Shown in pieces: positions 25,302-37,800 of a stretch of DNA of 64,000 bases (the first letter of the stretch is position 1; each line of letters starts with the position of its first letter). This DNA comes from Climacium dendroides (taxonomy: Eukaryota > Streptophyta > Bryopsida > Hypnales > Climaciaceae), in assembly GCA_950106755.1 (NCBI GenBank), contig OX467088.1, forward strand, positions 15,236,001-15,300,000. Direction: 5' to 3'. Below the pieces are notes generated by a model. The model did not search any database, was not told where the DNA came from, and worked only from the letters and a program-made list of their open reading frames with translations. Position numbers and translations under genes: made by a program.

Positions 25302-27134
25302 CACTACAACAAAAGCAGTGTTTTATGACTGCAAAATATGACTGCAGTGAGTCATAAAATAAAAAAATATGACTCACGCAGAAATCACTGTAGATGACTC
25401 GGAATATGACTGACTCCAGTCGTTTAGAAGCAGTCGCTTCAGACATCAGTCATATTGGCAATCATATTTTCCGAGGGGTATAAATACCCATTTTTAGCCA
25501 TAGTATGCCAATATGGCGTATACTTTGACTTTCCTAGGGGAGTCTTGACTTTTTCTTGAATTGCTCGGGCAAACAAAAAAATCCTATGTGGAATATGACT
25601 ATGGTCAGTCATATTTTTGGATGACGTGGAATATGACTGCGATCAGTCATATTTTTGGATGATGTGAAATATGAGTGCGATCAGTCATATTTTTGGATGA
25701 CGTGGAATATGACTGCGGTTAGTCATATTTTTTGATGACATGGAATATGACTACAGTGAGTCATATTTTTTGATGACATGGAATATGACTACAGTGAGTC
25801 ATATTTTTTAATGACATGAAATATGACTGCAGTCAGTCATATTTTTTGATGACATGGAATATGACTACAGTGAGTCATATTTTGCAATAATGTAGAATAC
25901 AACTCTTGTTAATCATATTTTATGGAATATGACTTCTGTAAGTCATATTTTTGGCTTCATGAAGTTGCAAGTAGCTTTCAATGTCTTTGTTTCAACTTTT
26001 GATGCCTGCATATACAATCAAAGAAATGAGAGGTTAGTTTTTAGTGATTGAACAACAAAGCCTAACCTTTAAAGATTTACAATCAACACAAAATATGTAG
26101 CTTAAGTTTAGGATAGGAAGAATAAGATTGATGATGGAGGAAATAAGAAAAAAAATATAAGTATTAAGAGATAACAAGAATCAAAAGTTAAAATGCAATA
26201 AGGAATAAGAAGCAACAACTAAGCAACAACTAAGCAACAACTAAGACACAATAAGAAACAAGAAGCAATACAAAACAAGAAACAACAACTAAGACACAAT
26301 ATGAGGCAACAATTAAGACATAAGAACAAATAAGAAGCAACAACTAAGATACAAGAAGAAACAAGAAGAAACAAGAAGAAACAACTAAGACATGACAAGA
26401 AACAACAAGAAATGAGAGTATAGATGCAACAAGAAGAAATAAAAAGCAAAAACTACAAAACAAGAGGAAACAGAAAAACAAGAACTAGGAAGAAGAAAGA
26501 GTTCAAATGCAACAGAAAGAAAGAATTTAGATGCAACAATAAGAAACAAGAAGCATGAACTAGATAGCAACAAGAAACAAGAGTTAAGATGCAACAAAAA
26601 GCAACAACAAGTGAGAGCTAAGAGACAATAAAAAATAAGGAAGAAGAGCCACAAGAAGTGACGGTTAGGATTTCAAAACCCTAAAAAGTGGCGGCTAGGG
26701 TTTCAAAACCTTAAAAAAATGACAGCTAGGGTATCAAAACCCTAAAAAAATAGTGATTAAGATTCAAAATTCAAAAAAGTAGGTGACTAGGATTTCAAAA
26801 TTTTAAACAATGACTTTTCTATATTTTTTTGGAATTATCCAAATTTTTCTTGAATTGCCCAAAAAAAAAAAATCACTATTATATGAAAATATTAGTGATA
26901 ATATGACTCAATGTTCCCAAACATGTTCCCTACGTTCCCGATGAAGTACTTTGGTATTCCTAATGGCCATATAGTATACGCTTGTGAAGTATAAGGCGTA
27001 AAAATAACTGGCAGTCATATTTTGCAGTCATATTTCTCCCCAAAGTGTTGACCTTCAAGAATATGACTACAAGCAGTCGCTAGTCATCCTCAGTCATAAT
27101 TTTGCAATCATAAAACATTGCCATTGTTGTAGTG
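25302..27134. mobile_element. Non-autonomous CACTA with palindromic repeat array, 1833 bp
   Basis: Termini CACTACAACAA (25302) and TTGTTGTAGTG (ends 27134) have TSD TCC on both sides (25299-25301, 27135-27137). Next to both ends, TATGACTGCA/AGTCATA-type words repeat. The interior from about 26100 to 26650 is a T-poor AAGAAACAAGAAGCAACAAC-like low-complexity strand. No coding gene; long minus-strand frames here are Leu/Cys/Phe/Ser artefacts of that strand bias. It interrupts gypsy gag, whose frame resumes at 27135. Confidence 0.92.
25590..25905. repeat. Tandem array of self-complementary 46-bp units
   Basis: About seven units, each built on ATATGACTGCAGTCAGTCATAT-like cores separated by TTTTTGATGACATGGA. 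Because the core is its own reverse complement, every unit can fold as a hairpin or bind a dimer on either strand. Spacing is about 46 bp. It lies close to the left end of the CACTA at 25302, as a subterminal transposase-binding array would. Confidence 0.8.
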
Positions 27135-27231
27135 TCCCGTAATGTAGCTGGGTGTTGTTGTCGGATGTGAAACCCCATCTCGTCTAGAAATCCTGCAACA
27201 TACCACTCAACTTGGACGTTTGGGTTTATCT
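27135..27231 (-). pseudogene. Short gypsy gag piece between two insertions
   Basis: Only about 97 bp, but the minus-strand translation PNVQVEWYVAGFLDEMGF followed by HIRQQHPATLREAM is typical retrotransposon gag. It joins the 24278-25301 piece on one side and the 46791-47421 piece on the other. It is the key evidence that everything from 27232 to 46790 is one insertion. Confidence 0.85.
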
Positions 27232-27639
27232 AACACAATATTCAATATTTTGAGAGGTTTAAGGCCTCTCATAATAATATTTTCCATTTAGGCCCTAAAA
27301 AGTGAATTGTAATGTTAACTAGTTTAGGTGGGCAAACACTAACTTTGCTAGTTGTAATACACAATTTTCATTAAAATGAGAGTCTTTTTAGTGATGGACT
27401 GTTGAAATACATGAAGTTTGCTTTAGGGTATATATTCTGATTTATATAAGTGAAGAGAATGACATCTTTTGAACACCAAGTCATAAGCTCCGCGGTTGGT
27501 TGTAAGGGGTTGTTCATCTCATTGAAGCGGTCTGGGTTCGATTTCCATTGGGTTTGTATGAGCGCATGAGAGGAAAAACATGACTTGGTGCTACTAAGTG
27601 AGCTTTGCCGGCAAGAAAGTTGTAACAACTAACCAACCC

Positions 27640-28085
27640 CCTACCCAGAATGTGACAAGTGCTTTACATGTTAACCAAATAAATAATGGATATATCCACT
27701 ACATTTTTTTCTCCAATAGCAATGTAATTTCAAATAAAATATATTTAGTGATACACAAATAAGAAAATGAATTAAAAAATAGAGAAAATATAGCTCAAGA
27801 ATAAAAAATATATATATATATTAAAGACTATATTTAAATTCCATTGTTTTGTAAACCCAAAACATATACTTGAAAACAATCATGTAGTATCAAACACTAA
27901 AATAGAATCAATCAATGGAAACCTATATCCTCTAAAAAAAGCTGAAATGACTATCATCTATTATAATATTAAGGGTCCAACACTTATGCAATGAAAAACA
28001 ACTTCATATAAGATGTAGAAATAAAACAATACCCTCCATATGAATGTCATAGTTAAAATGCATCCAATGTATGTACATGATTTCT
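27640..28085. other. AT-rich left flank of the composite element, no gene
   Basis: AT-rich, with a TATATATATA run near 27810. No frame or motif recognised. It is the 3' side of the DUF7869-like gene. Confidence 0.5.
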
Positions 28086-28090
28086 CCATA

Positions 28091-30983
28091 TCATGTATAT
28101 GAAGCCAAACTCTGGTTGATGATTTCGATTTGAACTGTAGGGATCTTGATTTTGCATTGGCGAGTACCTCTTCTGTTTTGAGACTTCCATGCTGTAATTA
28201 AAGCATTTGTTGTCTCCCACGCAAGTTCTTCGGTTTCATCAACCCTCCAAAGCAAACCTCTATCACTATCCCATCCTTCATAGAAGTCTTGAACTTCTTG
28301 ATTGCGTGATGTTGGCCGAAAGTATTGAATGTGCACACAGTTTGGTTTCTCGGGGTTAGAGTTTGGATCAGACAATGCTCTGGCAATCCAAACTAGTCTG
28401 CTGTCACCGTCTGCAGGGCGAACTGCAACAAAATACCCTTCGTATACATCTCGAGCCACCCTAAAGGATGGTTGTGGACGATCCCTCAAGGGCCCAACAT
28501 AAGGCTCATCCTCTCCATGCTCTTCGAGATCTTCACCATCTTCGTCTAAATGATCAGCTTCTGTCACTTGAATACGAGTAGTTGGCCAGAAACCATCTTT
28601 TAGAGCACTAGAAGTAGGAAGTGGTTCTTGAAGAGCTGCCTTTACACCACGCCAATAGCGCATCACATTCTCATAGCGCCTACAATGTTCTCCACTCACG
28701 TCTGCTCTGCACAAGTCATCCCAATAGTTTATGAATCCTGATAAACCTTTGACAATGTCATTGACACCTTTCATTGGGTTGAATGGTACTGGCAAAAGCA
28801 CACCACGTGGCCACAGACTCCGTCCTTCATCGTCTTCTTTCCACAACTTAATGGCTTGACCGTGCCTGCCTAACCAATTTTCATCCGTGCACTTCAACTT
28901 GTATTTCATGACTGGGCATCCAACAAAGTCTAGGTAGAACTTCACTTGTTGCAGTCTTGTGTGTCCCACAAGGATTTCATCACCATCCATCCATTTTCCT
29001 GCAATGAAACGCTTGAAATCAGGCACCTCCTCTATGAGGTGAGGGATAGTAGGAATGGACTCAACATCCATGAATGACTTCATGAGCGCCGGGATTGTTG
29101 GGAAGTTCTCCTTCTTCAACAGCATGCTCCATCTTCCAAACAATGCGTCAATGTCGTCGTGTGTATGACCAACAATCATAAAGTTGACATACACTTCTCT
29201 AAAGATCTTGTTAGCAACAAGTAGAGACCAGAAACAGAAAACATATCTATTCTTGTTGTAGCCGGTGGCATTGTCCATTTGCACATTCAAAATAGGAGGC
29301 AAAGGCACTACTGGAACTGCATTCATTGGAGGTGGTGGCAGTGACGTGTCGCACATTTCTTTACCCTGCAGCACTGCCCTGAACAAATTTGAAGACCTTG
29401 ACCCAGAAAATAATTGCCAAGAAGAAGACTTCGATGGTAATTCCAGATCCCGCAACAATTTTCCATAGAACCAATTGTATAGTTTGAATCGTGTTTAAAG
29501 AGATCCAAACCATAATGTGCGTAATGCACATCTCCATGACCATGAGCAATCATGCAGTGACAGACACAAGCAATTTCACAAGGCCATCAAGCTCTTTACT
29601 CCTGTGGGAAAAGACTAGAGAAGCAGTCTTTGCATAATCCATCTTGTCGTGCATAACTGTGAGGCATTCGTGTGGAAAAGCTACTAAACGGTGATGGTTT
29701 GCATAATACAACTCCCGATAAGCTCGAGCAATCTCAACGTGCCTATCCAACTTCCGAGAATACTTCAATTCATTGTGAGACCTACTTATAGCATCCTTCT
29801 TGAGGTCTTGCAATTTGTCACACGTGCCACATCGCGCAAAATTGTCTCCAGGCTTCTTCACCTCATACTCAGGGAACTTACAATACCTAATCTTACTCAA
29901 GTTCGAAGCTGACACCTCACTCAATCCAAAAATAGCATTGACATCATTGAGTTCTTTCATCTTACCCTTCCACTGGAAGGTGGAAGGTAGAATCTTAGCC
30001 ACAACTTTCTCTCTTGACTTCAGGGTCTTCGTACGATGAGGCATGTGATCTACTTCTTTCTCCAGAATGCACTTCAATGTTGCTATAGCTTGTTGAGTGT
30101 GTTTCTTCGGTTTCACCGTTCCCTTATTGCCATGGTCCTTTGCCTCTCGACCACGCCTCATGTACAATTGGTAGCGATAGAATGTGGCCTCAAGGACCCC
30201 AGCTATATACATCCACACTCGCATACATACCGGTGTATTGTCAATTGACACCATTCGTCTACCACGCTCGTCAACATGCACCTGCCTATGCACATCCATT
30301 TTCATATAGGTCCTGTGCTTGAACGTGGAGTTGCGATACATGCGTTCACGAAAAGCTCGAATCTTATCCCTAGGAAATGGCTGAACACAGTTGCGACTAG
30401 TACAACATATTTTAGTAGACACTGCATGGATGGAATCTTGAGTAAGCAACTCCTTCAATTTCAAATTTGTTTCACGAGGCGCATTTCGGACCATACTTGT
30501 GTATGGTCTCGAAGACGTCGAAGAGGGCGGATTTAAGAGAGCCTGTTGGAGACAATTGAATTTGTCCCTAGCCTCATGGTCTCTAAGGCTAGCTCCACGA
30601 TAGTGGACAAGATGAATAGGCCAAGCCAACAATGAGCACACTTGTTCCTTTGGTAGGTCCTCTTCGCTATGTATTTTGGAGATGTGGATCGCCACGTGGG
30701 TGTCACCAAGAGGGCCATTGGCACCCAAAACGAGGTCAGAGTTCACACTATGATAGACACCTTCACCCACAAGCACTCCAGCCTCATTGTACAAGGTGAC
30801 AACTCGAGTATTCCAAAGCCGACGCGGTAGACCTTCACATTCCAGGACCCCAACATTCATTGCTTCGACATTCTGAAATTCGTCTTTTGAAGATGCCATA
30901 AAATCCTCTTCATCATGTCTGAATTCACTGGATTCAGAACCCGATGACATGTCCATGTCATTAGGGTCATCTATAGTATCCAT
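28091..30983 (-). pseudogene. DUF7869-like, putative RNase H-fold transposase-like protein
   Basis: The ATG at 30983 (MDTIDDPNDMD) follows an intron acceptor at about 30990. An acidic N-terminus is followed by a basic central region with Cys pairs (CCTSRNC, CGTCDKLQ) that could bind zinc. MHDKMDYAKT ends the first part near 29640. Two frame changes, near 29550 and 29465, interrupt the MIAHGHGDVHYAHYGLDLF stretch. The C-terminal part (to 28091) has QMDNATGYNKNRYVF and VGHTHDDIDALFGRWS. The three Asp-containing motifs in this order look like a DDE/RNase H-fold core, as I recall for DUF7869 proteins of non-seed plants and invertebrates. As the only transposase-like gene in the 27232-46790 element, it may have moved it. 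The frameshifts suggest it is dead or that small introns are missed. Confidence 0.7.
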
Positions 30984-31724
30984 GGATATCTGTAAAAATG
31001 CAATGTGAAATAGGGTAAGTGAATTGCAACATAGATCATGCAATTTCATTCATGTTCAGGTCGACCCGACCTGAATGACCAAATGTTATAGGTACATCTA
31101 TGACAGGAACAAACTTATTTTCTGAAGCCTAGGTTTCAACTACAATTGACATCATTCATTAAAATTCCTTATAAATTCAGATATATGTAAACTCTGTTTT
31201 CAGGTCGAATTGACCTGAAGTGTCTGACCCCTGTCTTGTATAATTTTTGTCAGCCGAAAATATAAATGTAAGAAGACTGAGTACAATCCTGAACTTCAGC
31301 TCGGATCGACCTGAAGTGTCCCTTGTACTCTGAGATAATGAACCCATCTTCATCTGTTCAATTCGACAGGGAATTCCCTATTTTATTCCTTTAAAAATCT
31401 CGAACTTCTCGAACTGAAGTCTGTGATGGGAGTACCCACATTTTAGGTCGAACCGATCTGAAATGAGGACTTGCAGTGAGCCGAATTCCATCTGCACACT
31501 ATTATCATTACATACAGAATTCTTTATGACTGAATCTGTGAATATCGGGAATTTCAGCAGGACATCTACGAGATTTTCACTTGAACAAAATTACAATTAT
31601 AGATACGGTTTAGGTCGACTCGATCTGAATTGCCATGTATATCATTTCATTAACATATTTGATGACAGAACTATTCAATCTACCTAGGATACGTTTTAGA
31701 TTACTTCAATTACTATCATATGGG

Positions 31725-32150
31725 TCAGTTCAGGTCGACTTGACCTGAATTGCATGAACGAATTACTAATGTAGACAATCTCACATTTAGGTCGACTCGA
31801 CCTGAGTTGCATGAACGAATGACTAATGTAGAGAATCTCACATTTAGGTCGACTCGACCTGAATTGCATGAACGAATGACTACTATAGACAATCTCACAT
31901 TCAGGTCGACTCGACCAGAGTTGCATGAATGAATGACTAATGTAGAGAACCTCACATTCAGGTCGACTCGACCTGAATTGCATGAACAAATGACTAATGT
32001 AGACAATCTCACATTCAAGTCGACTCGACTTGAATTGCATGAAAGAATGACTAATGTAGACAATCTCACATTCAGGTCGACTCGACCTAAAGTGCATTAA
32101 AATTTACTCATGTACCGTTGTTCGTATTCAGGTCGACTCGACCTAAACAG
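31725..32150. repeat. 57-bp-period tandem array carrying the palindrome
   Basis: Eight palindromes at about 31731, 31789, 31846, 31903, 31961, 32018, 32075 and 32131, mostly embedded in near-identical units (TGCATGAACGAATGACTA, ATGTAGACAATCTCACATT). It lies about 0.75 kb upstream of the DUF7869-like start. Repetitive peptides readable on both strands here are artefacts. Confidence 0.9.
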
Positions 32151-33076
32151 TTCCGGATTTCTCGGACATTGTGTTGGCAGTCTCGTAGTAACCGTGATCT
32201 CGTGTTCCGGGTTTCTTGGCGAGATAATCGGGCACTGCACTCTCAGAGTTCTGCAACTCAGATGTCGAGAACTGAACATTGAATAAAGACCTTGTCACTA
32301 AAAATTGAGGAAGCCCAGAACTCATAATCGTACAACTCGATTTTCAGTAATAAACATTGGAAACACACGCACTCTGCCAACTTCAGCAACTAGGAACTCA
32401 ACAGTAGATGGCAGTGCTGAAAGAAACATTATACACACTCAGAAAACTACTATGTGCTTACAAAGTAACTATGTCCAATCCATTGTATGAAAATGTTTGA
32501 AAATGCTAAAGGCTTCTAACCTGAGGACATACGGAAGGCAACAAGCGCGTTCACCGAGATCCTCGAAGCGCAATACTCCGACACTCTAGATAGTACAAGT
32601 ACAGAAGTTGATAGAGGCCAGTAATGACATGAGAGAAGTGAAATCTCGCATGAACGTCCATGCATTCGCGACGGAGAAGGAGAGTACCCTAATGCGCGTG
32701 GACGCAACAACATTCAAAACAATTTTGGTGGCAATGTGTAGGCGCAAATGTGAAGGCGGGAGTTGTAGGACGGAATTTGAAAATCCCGAACTCCTTCCGC
32801 AAATTCCTTTGATTTTTTATTCCCGCCTACACTGTTCATGACAGAAATAGCCACTGACAGCTATTAAGTACTTATGAGGTTGCTTTCTTGCACCGTTAAG
32901 CACTACTTTCTAGATTCTATTTGTAACAGAATCTAGGCAAGAAGTCTTCATTGTCTTTTTTTCTTTTGCAATTTCTGGAAGTCAATTTGATTTTGCTGAA
33001 GTTAGGGTCTCTTTGTAAATTTAGACAAACACAACCTTTTGCACCACCCAAGTGTTTGCATGTGATTTTATCAATA

Positions 33077-33235
33077 TTTTATCAATAAGGGTTTTATGGT
33101 TTAGGGTTTAGGGTCTTTAGGGTTTAGGGTTTAGGGTTTAGGGTTTTCAGGGTTTAGGGTCTTTAGGGTTTAGGGTCTCTAGGGTTTAGGGTCTCTAGGG
33201 TTTAGGGTCTCTAGGGTTTAGGGTCTCGGGTTCAA
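33077..33235 (+). repeat. Interstitial TTTAGGG telomere-like repeats
   Basis: A run of TTTAGGG heptamers and the derived 14-mers TTTAGGGTCTCTAGGG-like. TTTAGGG is the plant-type telomere unit, so this supports a plant origin. It lies inside the composite element, next to the satellite block, not at a chromosome end. Confidence 0.85.
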
Positions 33236-33374
33236 ATATTTTGTAGATTAATAAATCATTTCATATCATGTTTTTGAAATATTGAACAAATATTTAATTT
33301 AGAAGTGAATTCAAGGTTTTTGTACACACTAAGGAATTATACTGCATGCACTTTCAATTTCTTTTTATAATGTT

Positions 33375-34190
33375 CGCAATATTAATTTTTCCATGAATCC
33401 GAATTATTTCGTAGAGATTTGCAACTTGTGTGTTATTTTTTCGGACATGCTTCCACGTCAAACCGATACAAATTAATGGTTTGGTTTGTATTAAATACAA
33501 CATCAATCCTAAAGTATTTTTTTGGAAACTTATTTGAAAAAGTCTGGGGAAGCAATAGGGTTGTCCTAAAATTATGTTTTTCCATGAATCCTAATTATTT
33601 TGAACAATTGCAACTTGTGTGTTACGTTTTTGGACATGCTTGCACGTCAAACCGATATAATTTGTTGGTTTGGGTTCTATTAAATACAGCATGATTTTTA
33701 GAGTGTTTTTTTTAAACCCATTCCAATTGAAAAAGTGTGGAGAAGCAATAGGGTTGTCTTAAAATTAAGTTTTTCCATGAATCCTAATTATTTTGAACAT
33801 TTGCAACTTGTGTGTTACGTTTTTGGACATGCTTGCACGTCAAGCCGATATAATTTATTGGTTTGGGTTCTATTAAATACAGCATGATTTTTAGAGTATT
33901 TGTTTTGAAATCCATTTCAAATGAAAAAGACAGTGTAGGAAAGCAATAGGGTTGTCTTAAAATTAAGTTTTTCCATGAATCCTAATTATTTTGAACATTT
34001 GCAACTTGTGTGTTACGTTTTTGGACATGCTTGCACGTCAAACCGATATAATTTATTGGTTTGGGTTCTATTAAATACAGCATGATTTTTAGAGTATTTG
34101 TTTTGAAATCCATTTCAATTGAAGAAGTGTAGGAAAGCAATACGGTTCTTTTAAAATAATTTTTCCAATGAATCCTACCCAATGAATTCA
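33375..34190 (+). repeat. ~190-bp satellite, four units
   Basis: Units start with TTTTTCCATGAATCCTAATT near 33388, 33577, 33768 and 33968, with a partial one at 34163. Each contains TTGCAACTTGTGTGTTACG, GGACATGCTTGCACGTCAAA and AGAGTATTTGTTTTGAAA. The same family forms a longer array at 54355-56125, linking the composite element to the second ParB/MTase cluster. Confidence 0.9.
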
Positions 34191-34635
34191 TCCTCAAAAT
34201 TTCAGTAGAGTTTTTATGTATTAGATAAAATGCAGAGCAAGAAATGGGTTGGCGCTTGCTATGCTATCCATTCATCATTAGAATTTTATAAGAATTGTTG
34301 TGTAAAACTTTCTAATAAATCTTCAAATAAAAATCTCAAAAACTTTCTGAAGAACTTAATTCTTTTGGAATCCAAAATCACTTCAATTGAATGAATTTCT
34401 CAAAATTATTTAGTAGTAGCAATAGAAGATTGAAATCATGAAAACTCACAGCTCACAAAAGAACAAAATCATAGAAGTGCAAAGGAGTGTAAAGCCAAGA
34501 GAAGCAATGGATTTGCTACCTCTATAATATCATTCTATAGATCCTCTTTAATATCACCTTCATTTCAACAACTATATTATGTCTATAATATCACCCGGTG
34601 GAAAAAGTGGTATTACAAAAGTGATTGTTGGAGAT

Positions 34636-34836
34636 CAACTCATGGTGTACAAGTGAAAGGTCAATATAATCGTTTATCTTGTGGTTCTGATATTTTATTC
34701 CTACATGTGTTCATCTGATTTTAATTCTTGTATGATTTGAATATTGTTTGAGGAATTCTCTTCTCCGTTTTCAAATGAAATTAGACTTCTGTAACTCTCA
34801 TTTCGGTGGAATACTCTCATTTTAATGAATATTACG
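34636..34836 (+). repeat. Internal 201-bp copy of the composite element's right end
   Basis: Closely matches 46590-46790 with a constant offset of 11954 and a handful of substitutions, and stops at the same ATATTACG end, here followed by TTATGA instead of TTATCT. It is either an old internal terminus (a smaller 27232-34836 element) or a duplicated end. Confidence 0.9.
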
Positions 34837-34840
34837 TTAT

Positions 34841-37800
34841 GACTAATAGTGAGCAAAATTTGTGGTGATTGTTTTTGTGTTATTTCAAGGTAATCAATAA
34901 GAATTTGTATATAGAAGTGTTTTGATGGCTAGTCACTCCAAGGTTCATCGTGAAGAGTGCTAGGATGGTGAATAATTATAAATAAGCTAAGAATTCTACC
35001 GCCATAAAGAAATTCATATGTATAATTCAAATTATAAATGAAGTTTCCCTAAAAATTTATATTGAAATCTGTAGGAACAAGACAGTGCTCTGAAGGTCTT
35101 TGACCAAGGTTGTCAATTAAGTTTTTATATGGAATTCATAAGTGCTCTTTCAGTTTTTTTAGAATTACATCAATTATGTTACACAATAAAAAGGGGTAAT
35201 TACTATAGTCAGTACCAATTCATCTAAGGAAACTATTAGTCAATCGTTCTTATAGTATGCACTTAATGCCTAGAACAAAATTGCAACTAATAATGATCGA
35301 ATTTTTTTTGTTAAAATGGGAGGTCTCTGGCAGTAGTCAGTATACAAATGAAAGTTCATACACCTTACTAAAGCTAATGATTTAGATAGTGAAAAAAAGA
35401 ATGATTTCCAAATGAAGAAATCAGTATTTAAAGATTAAAAGGTAAAGGATTCACTTCCAATTCTCGTTAAAAAATTCAGGAATGAAAATATGTATTATAC
35501 ATAGGTTTTCATGTGAGGAAGCTTTTAGGTATCATTGGAATTGAATTTGAAGGATTGACTATCGTGGTTAAGTACAAAAATTGTTACGTTATTCAAATGA
35601 AGTTTTGTGATATTCATGTTTGTAAACAAACTTTTTAGTATTTTTGTTTCAATAAACAAACCAAATTTTGGGAAAAGGGTATCTATTATTATGTTTAGGC
35701 TACAAAAAGGGATATATCACGGTCCAAGTACTTGAGACGGGTATTGAAGATGGTCGGGTACCAAAGGCGGGTATTGAAGAAGGCCGGGTACCTAGTCCAC
35801 CGGGTATATGCCTGTAGAGTTCTGGAAACCTAGGGTTTGGTGTCCGCACATTTTCGTGCATGTCCGTTGTTTTGTCGTGCACCTCTACTGTTCCCTCGTA
35901 AATCTCCGTTGTTCTCTTGTTCTTTTGTTCTCTCGTTGTTCTGCTCTATTTTTGTGCATTCCACTGTTCTTTGGGTGCATTTTCGTTGCATCTTCATTGT
36001 TTGTGCATTTTGCACTTGCCAACAGTTGACGCGCATTTTTTTAGCACGGGTGTCGTAAAGAAGAGGACCTTGTTTTCCGCATTGATTTGTGTGTAACTTT
36101 GGAGTTCGATTCAATTGGGGGGACTTGAAGCTGTGAAGAAGCGGACCTCAAGGTGAGCGTCGTGAAGAAGCGGACCTTAGAATATTGTTTTCTGTGTGAT
36201 TTTAGAGCTCCATTCGATCGAGGGGACTTGAAGCTGCTGGGTGGTACTGTGTGTTTGTTTCTAAAGGAGGTGCAACTTGATCTCAAGGACATGTAGCTTG
36301 AAGCAGGGTTTGGGGTTTGAGGTAAAAATCTGACTCCATTCATCACTGTTGTAGGAGTGCAATGGTTCTCTTGAGGCGTGTGATCTTGTTGTTTCTTTTC
36401 TCAGTTCCTCCAAGGTCTGATAGTTTTGTGCTCAACGACGCTAGGATTTCGCGCAGTAGGAGTTTTGTTTTTGCGTTCTGAATTTTTGTTACTGTGAATT
36501 TTCACAATTGTCCAAAGGAGGCTTGATCCACGTGGGAGAGTCTTTCTTCGAGAGTTTGTGTCTAGTAAAGCGGACCATCTTCGAGAATTTGTGTTTGTGA
36601 GCCATGGCTATGGCGTCTACTGATGTGAGGAGGTTTCCAATGAAGTCCAGGTCGGTCTTGGGAGTGTTCCTGTTCTTAAGATTGGAGTCTTTGTTCCTCT
36701 TAGGGTACTGATGTGAAAGTGACACTTCTGCTTCTTTGGACACTTAGGGTTTGGGATTGGTTTTTTTGCTTTGTATTTGCTTTGTGTTGGGAATACTGTT
36801 GCATTTTCTCTGAAGTGTTGAATTCAAAATAATGGAGGAGGTACTTTCACGACATTTCATGCTTTGTATGCATAAGATGTTATTGTCTGCGTTTCTACAT
36901 TGTTGGATTTTGGATCTTGGATTGTGCTGGATTGTACACATCTCCTTTGGTCTCGATGGAATTTTAGATGCGTATGACTCTAGCTGAATCAAGTATTGTG
37001 TGAATCCTCATTGAACTTGTGTGGGGATTGTATTGTGCCAGAGCACTTTGCCAAGGTTTTGAAAAGCAAGGTTGTGTAACCTTATTCTACTTCAAAGAAT
37101 AGGTACTGGTGGATAAGCTACAACAACAACAACGAGGTTAGTATCTAGAACTTCATTATTTGTTTTTCCTTGCTCAGATATGGTTGCACAATTTATTCTA
37201 GAAAATGAGCTTTTAGAGATAAGAGTTGTGTATTCTGTTGGGAGGTATTTGCTCCCAACAGATTGGATCTTTTTTTTTAATTGTTGCAAGGAATCTGGTT
37301 GCTTGGAATATGTTTGCAGTTTGTTTCTTGGAATTTGGTTTGCAATGTAAGTTTTTTAAAATTGGTTTGTTTTTTGCATTGTAGATTGACGGTTGTAGCA
37401 CTGAAGTTACAGGATTGGGGAGTCCATAATAAGCAGCTACAGTGAAAGTAGGAGCTAAGTTGAGGCTGAAGTTGCATAGCGATTGCTTGCAGAAACTCAA
37501 GTATGTATTAATTTCAATTCTCTTGCACCATCTATGCTTTGAATAGTGATTTCTGTGATTGTTGTAAAGCTAGCTGCAATGTCCAATGAATGTGTTAGTG
37601 GGGTTTAAATTGCAGGATGTATCGTGTGCATACATGCGTTTTTAGTCTCTTGAGGTTAGTTGATTTTTGTTAGAATTCATGGTTTGGGATTTGGTAGATG
37701 GAAGCATGCTTGTTTGAGATGTTGTAGGTATGCAAAATTACTTTTTGTTTTTTTGTTTAGATTGTCTGTTGGTTTGAGATGTTGCTGTTTTTGATTTTTT

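Noticed and set aside
26219..26654. Leu/Phe/Cys/Ser-rich frames looking like membrane proteins
   Set aside because: Artefact of the T-poor AAGAAACAAGAAGCAAC-like strand in the 25302-27134 CACTA element; no start context or conserved domain.
31696..32097. Long minus-strand frames with repeated peptides (SSRPECEIVYISHSF-like)
   Set aside because: They are translations of the 57-bp tandem array and are open in several frames because 57 is divisible by 3; no independent coding sign.
31725..32150. CRISPR array
   Set aside because: Repeats and spacers are both conserved (simple tandem 57-bp units) and there are no cas genes; the context is a eukaryotic transposon.
33077..33235. True telomere
   Set aside because: Short, degenerate, inside a transposon and flanked by satellite on one side and genes on the other.
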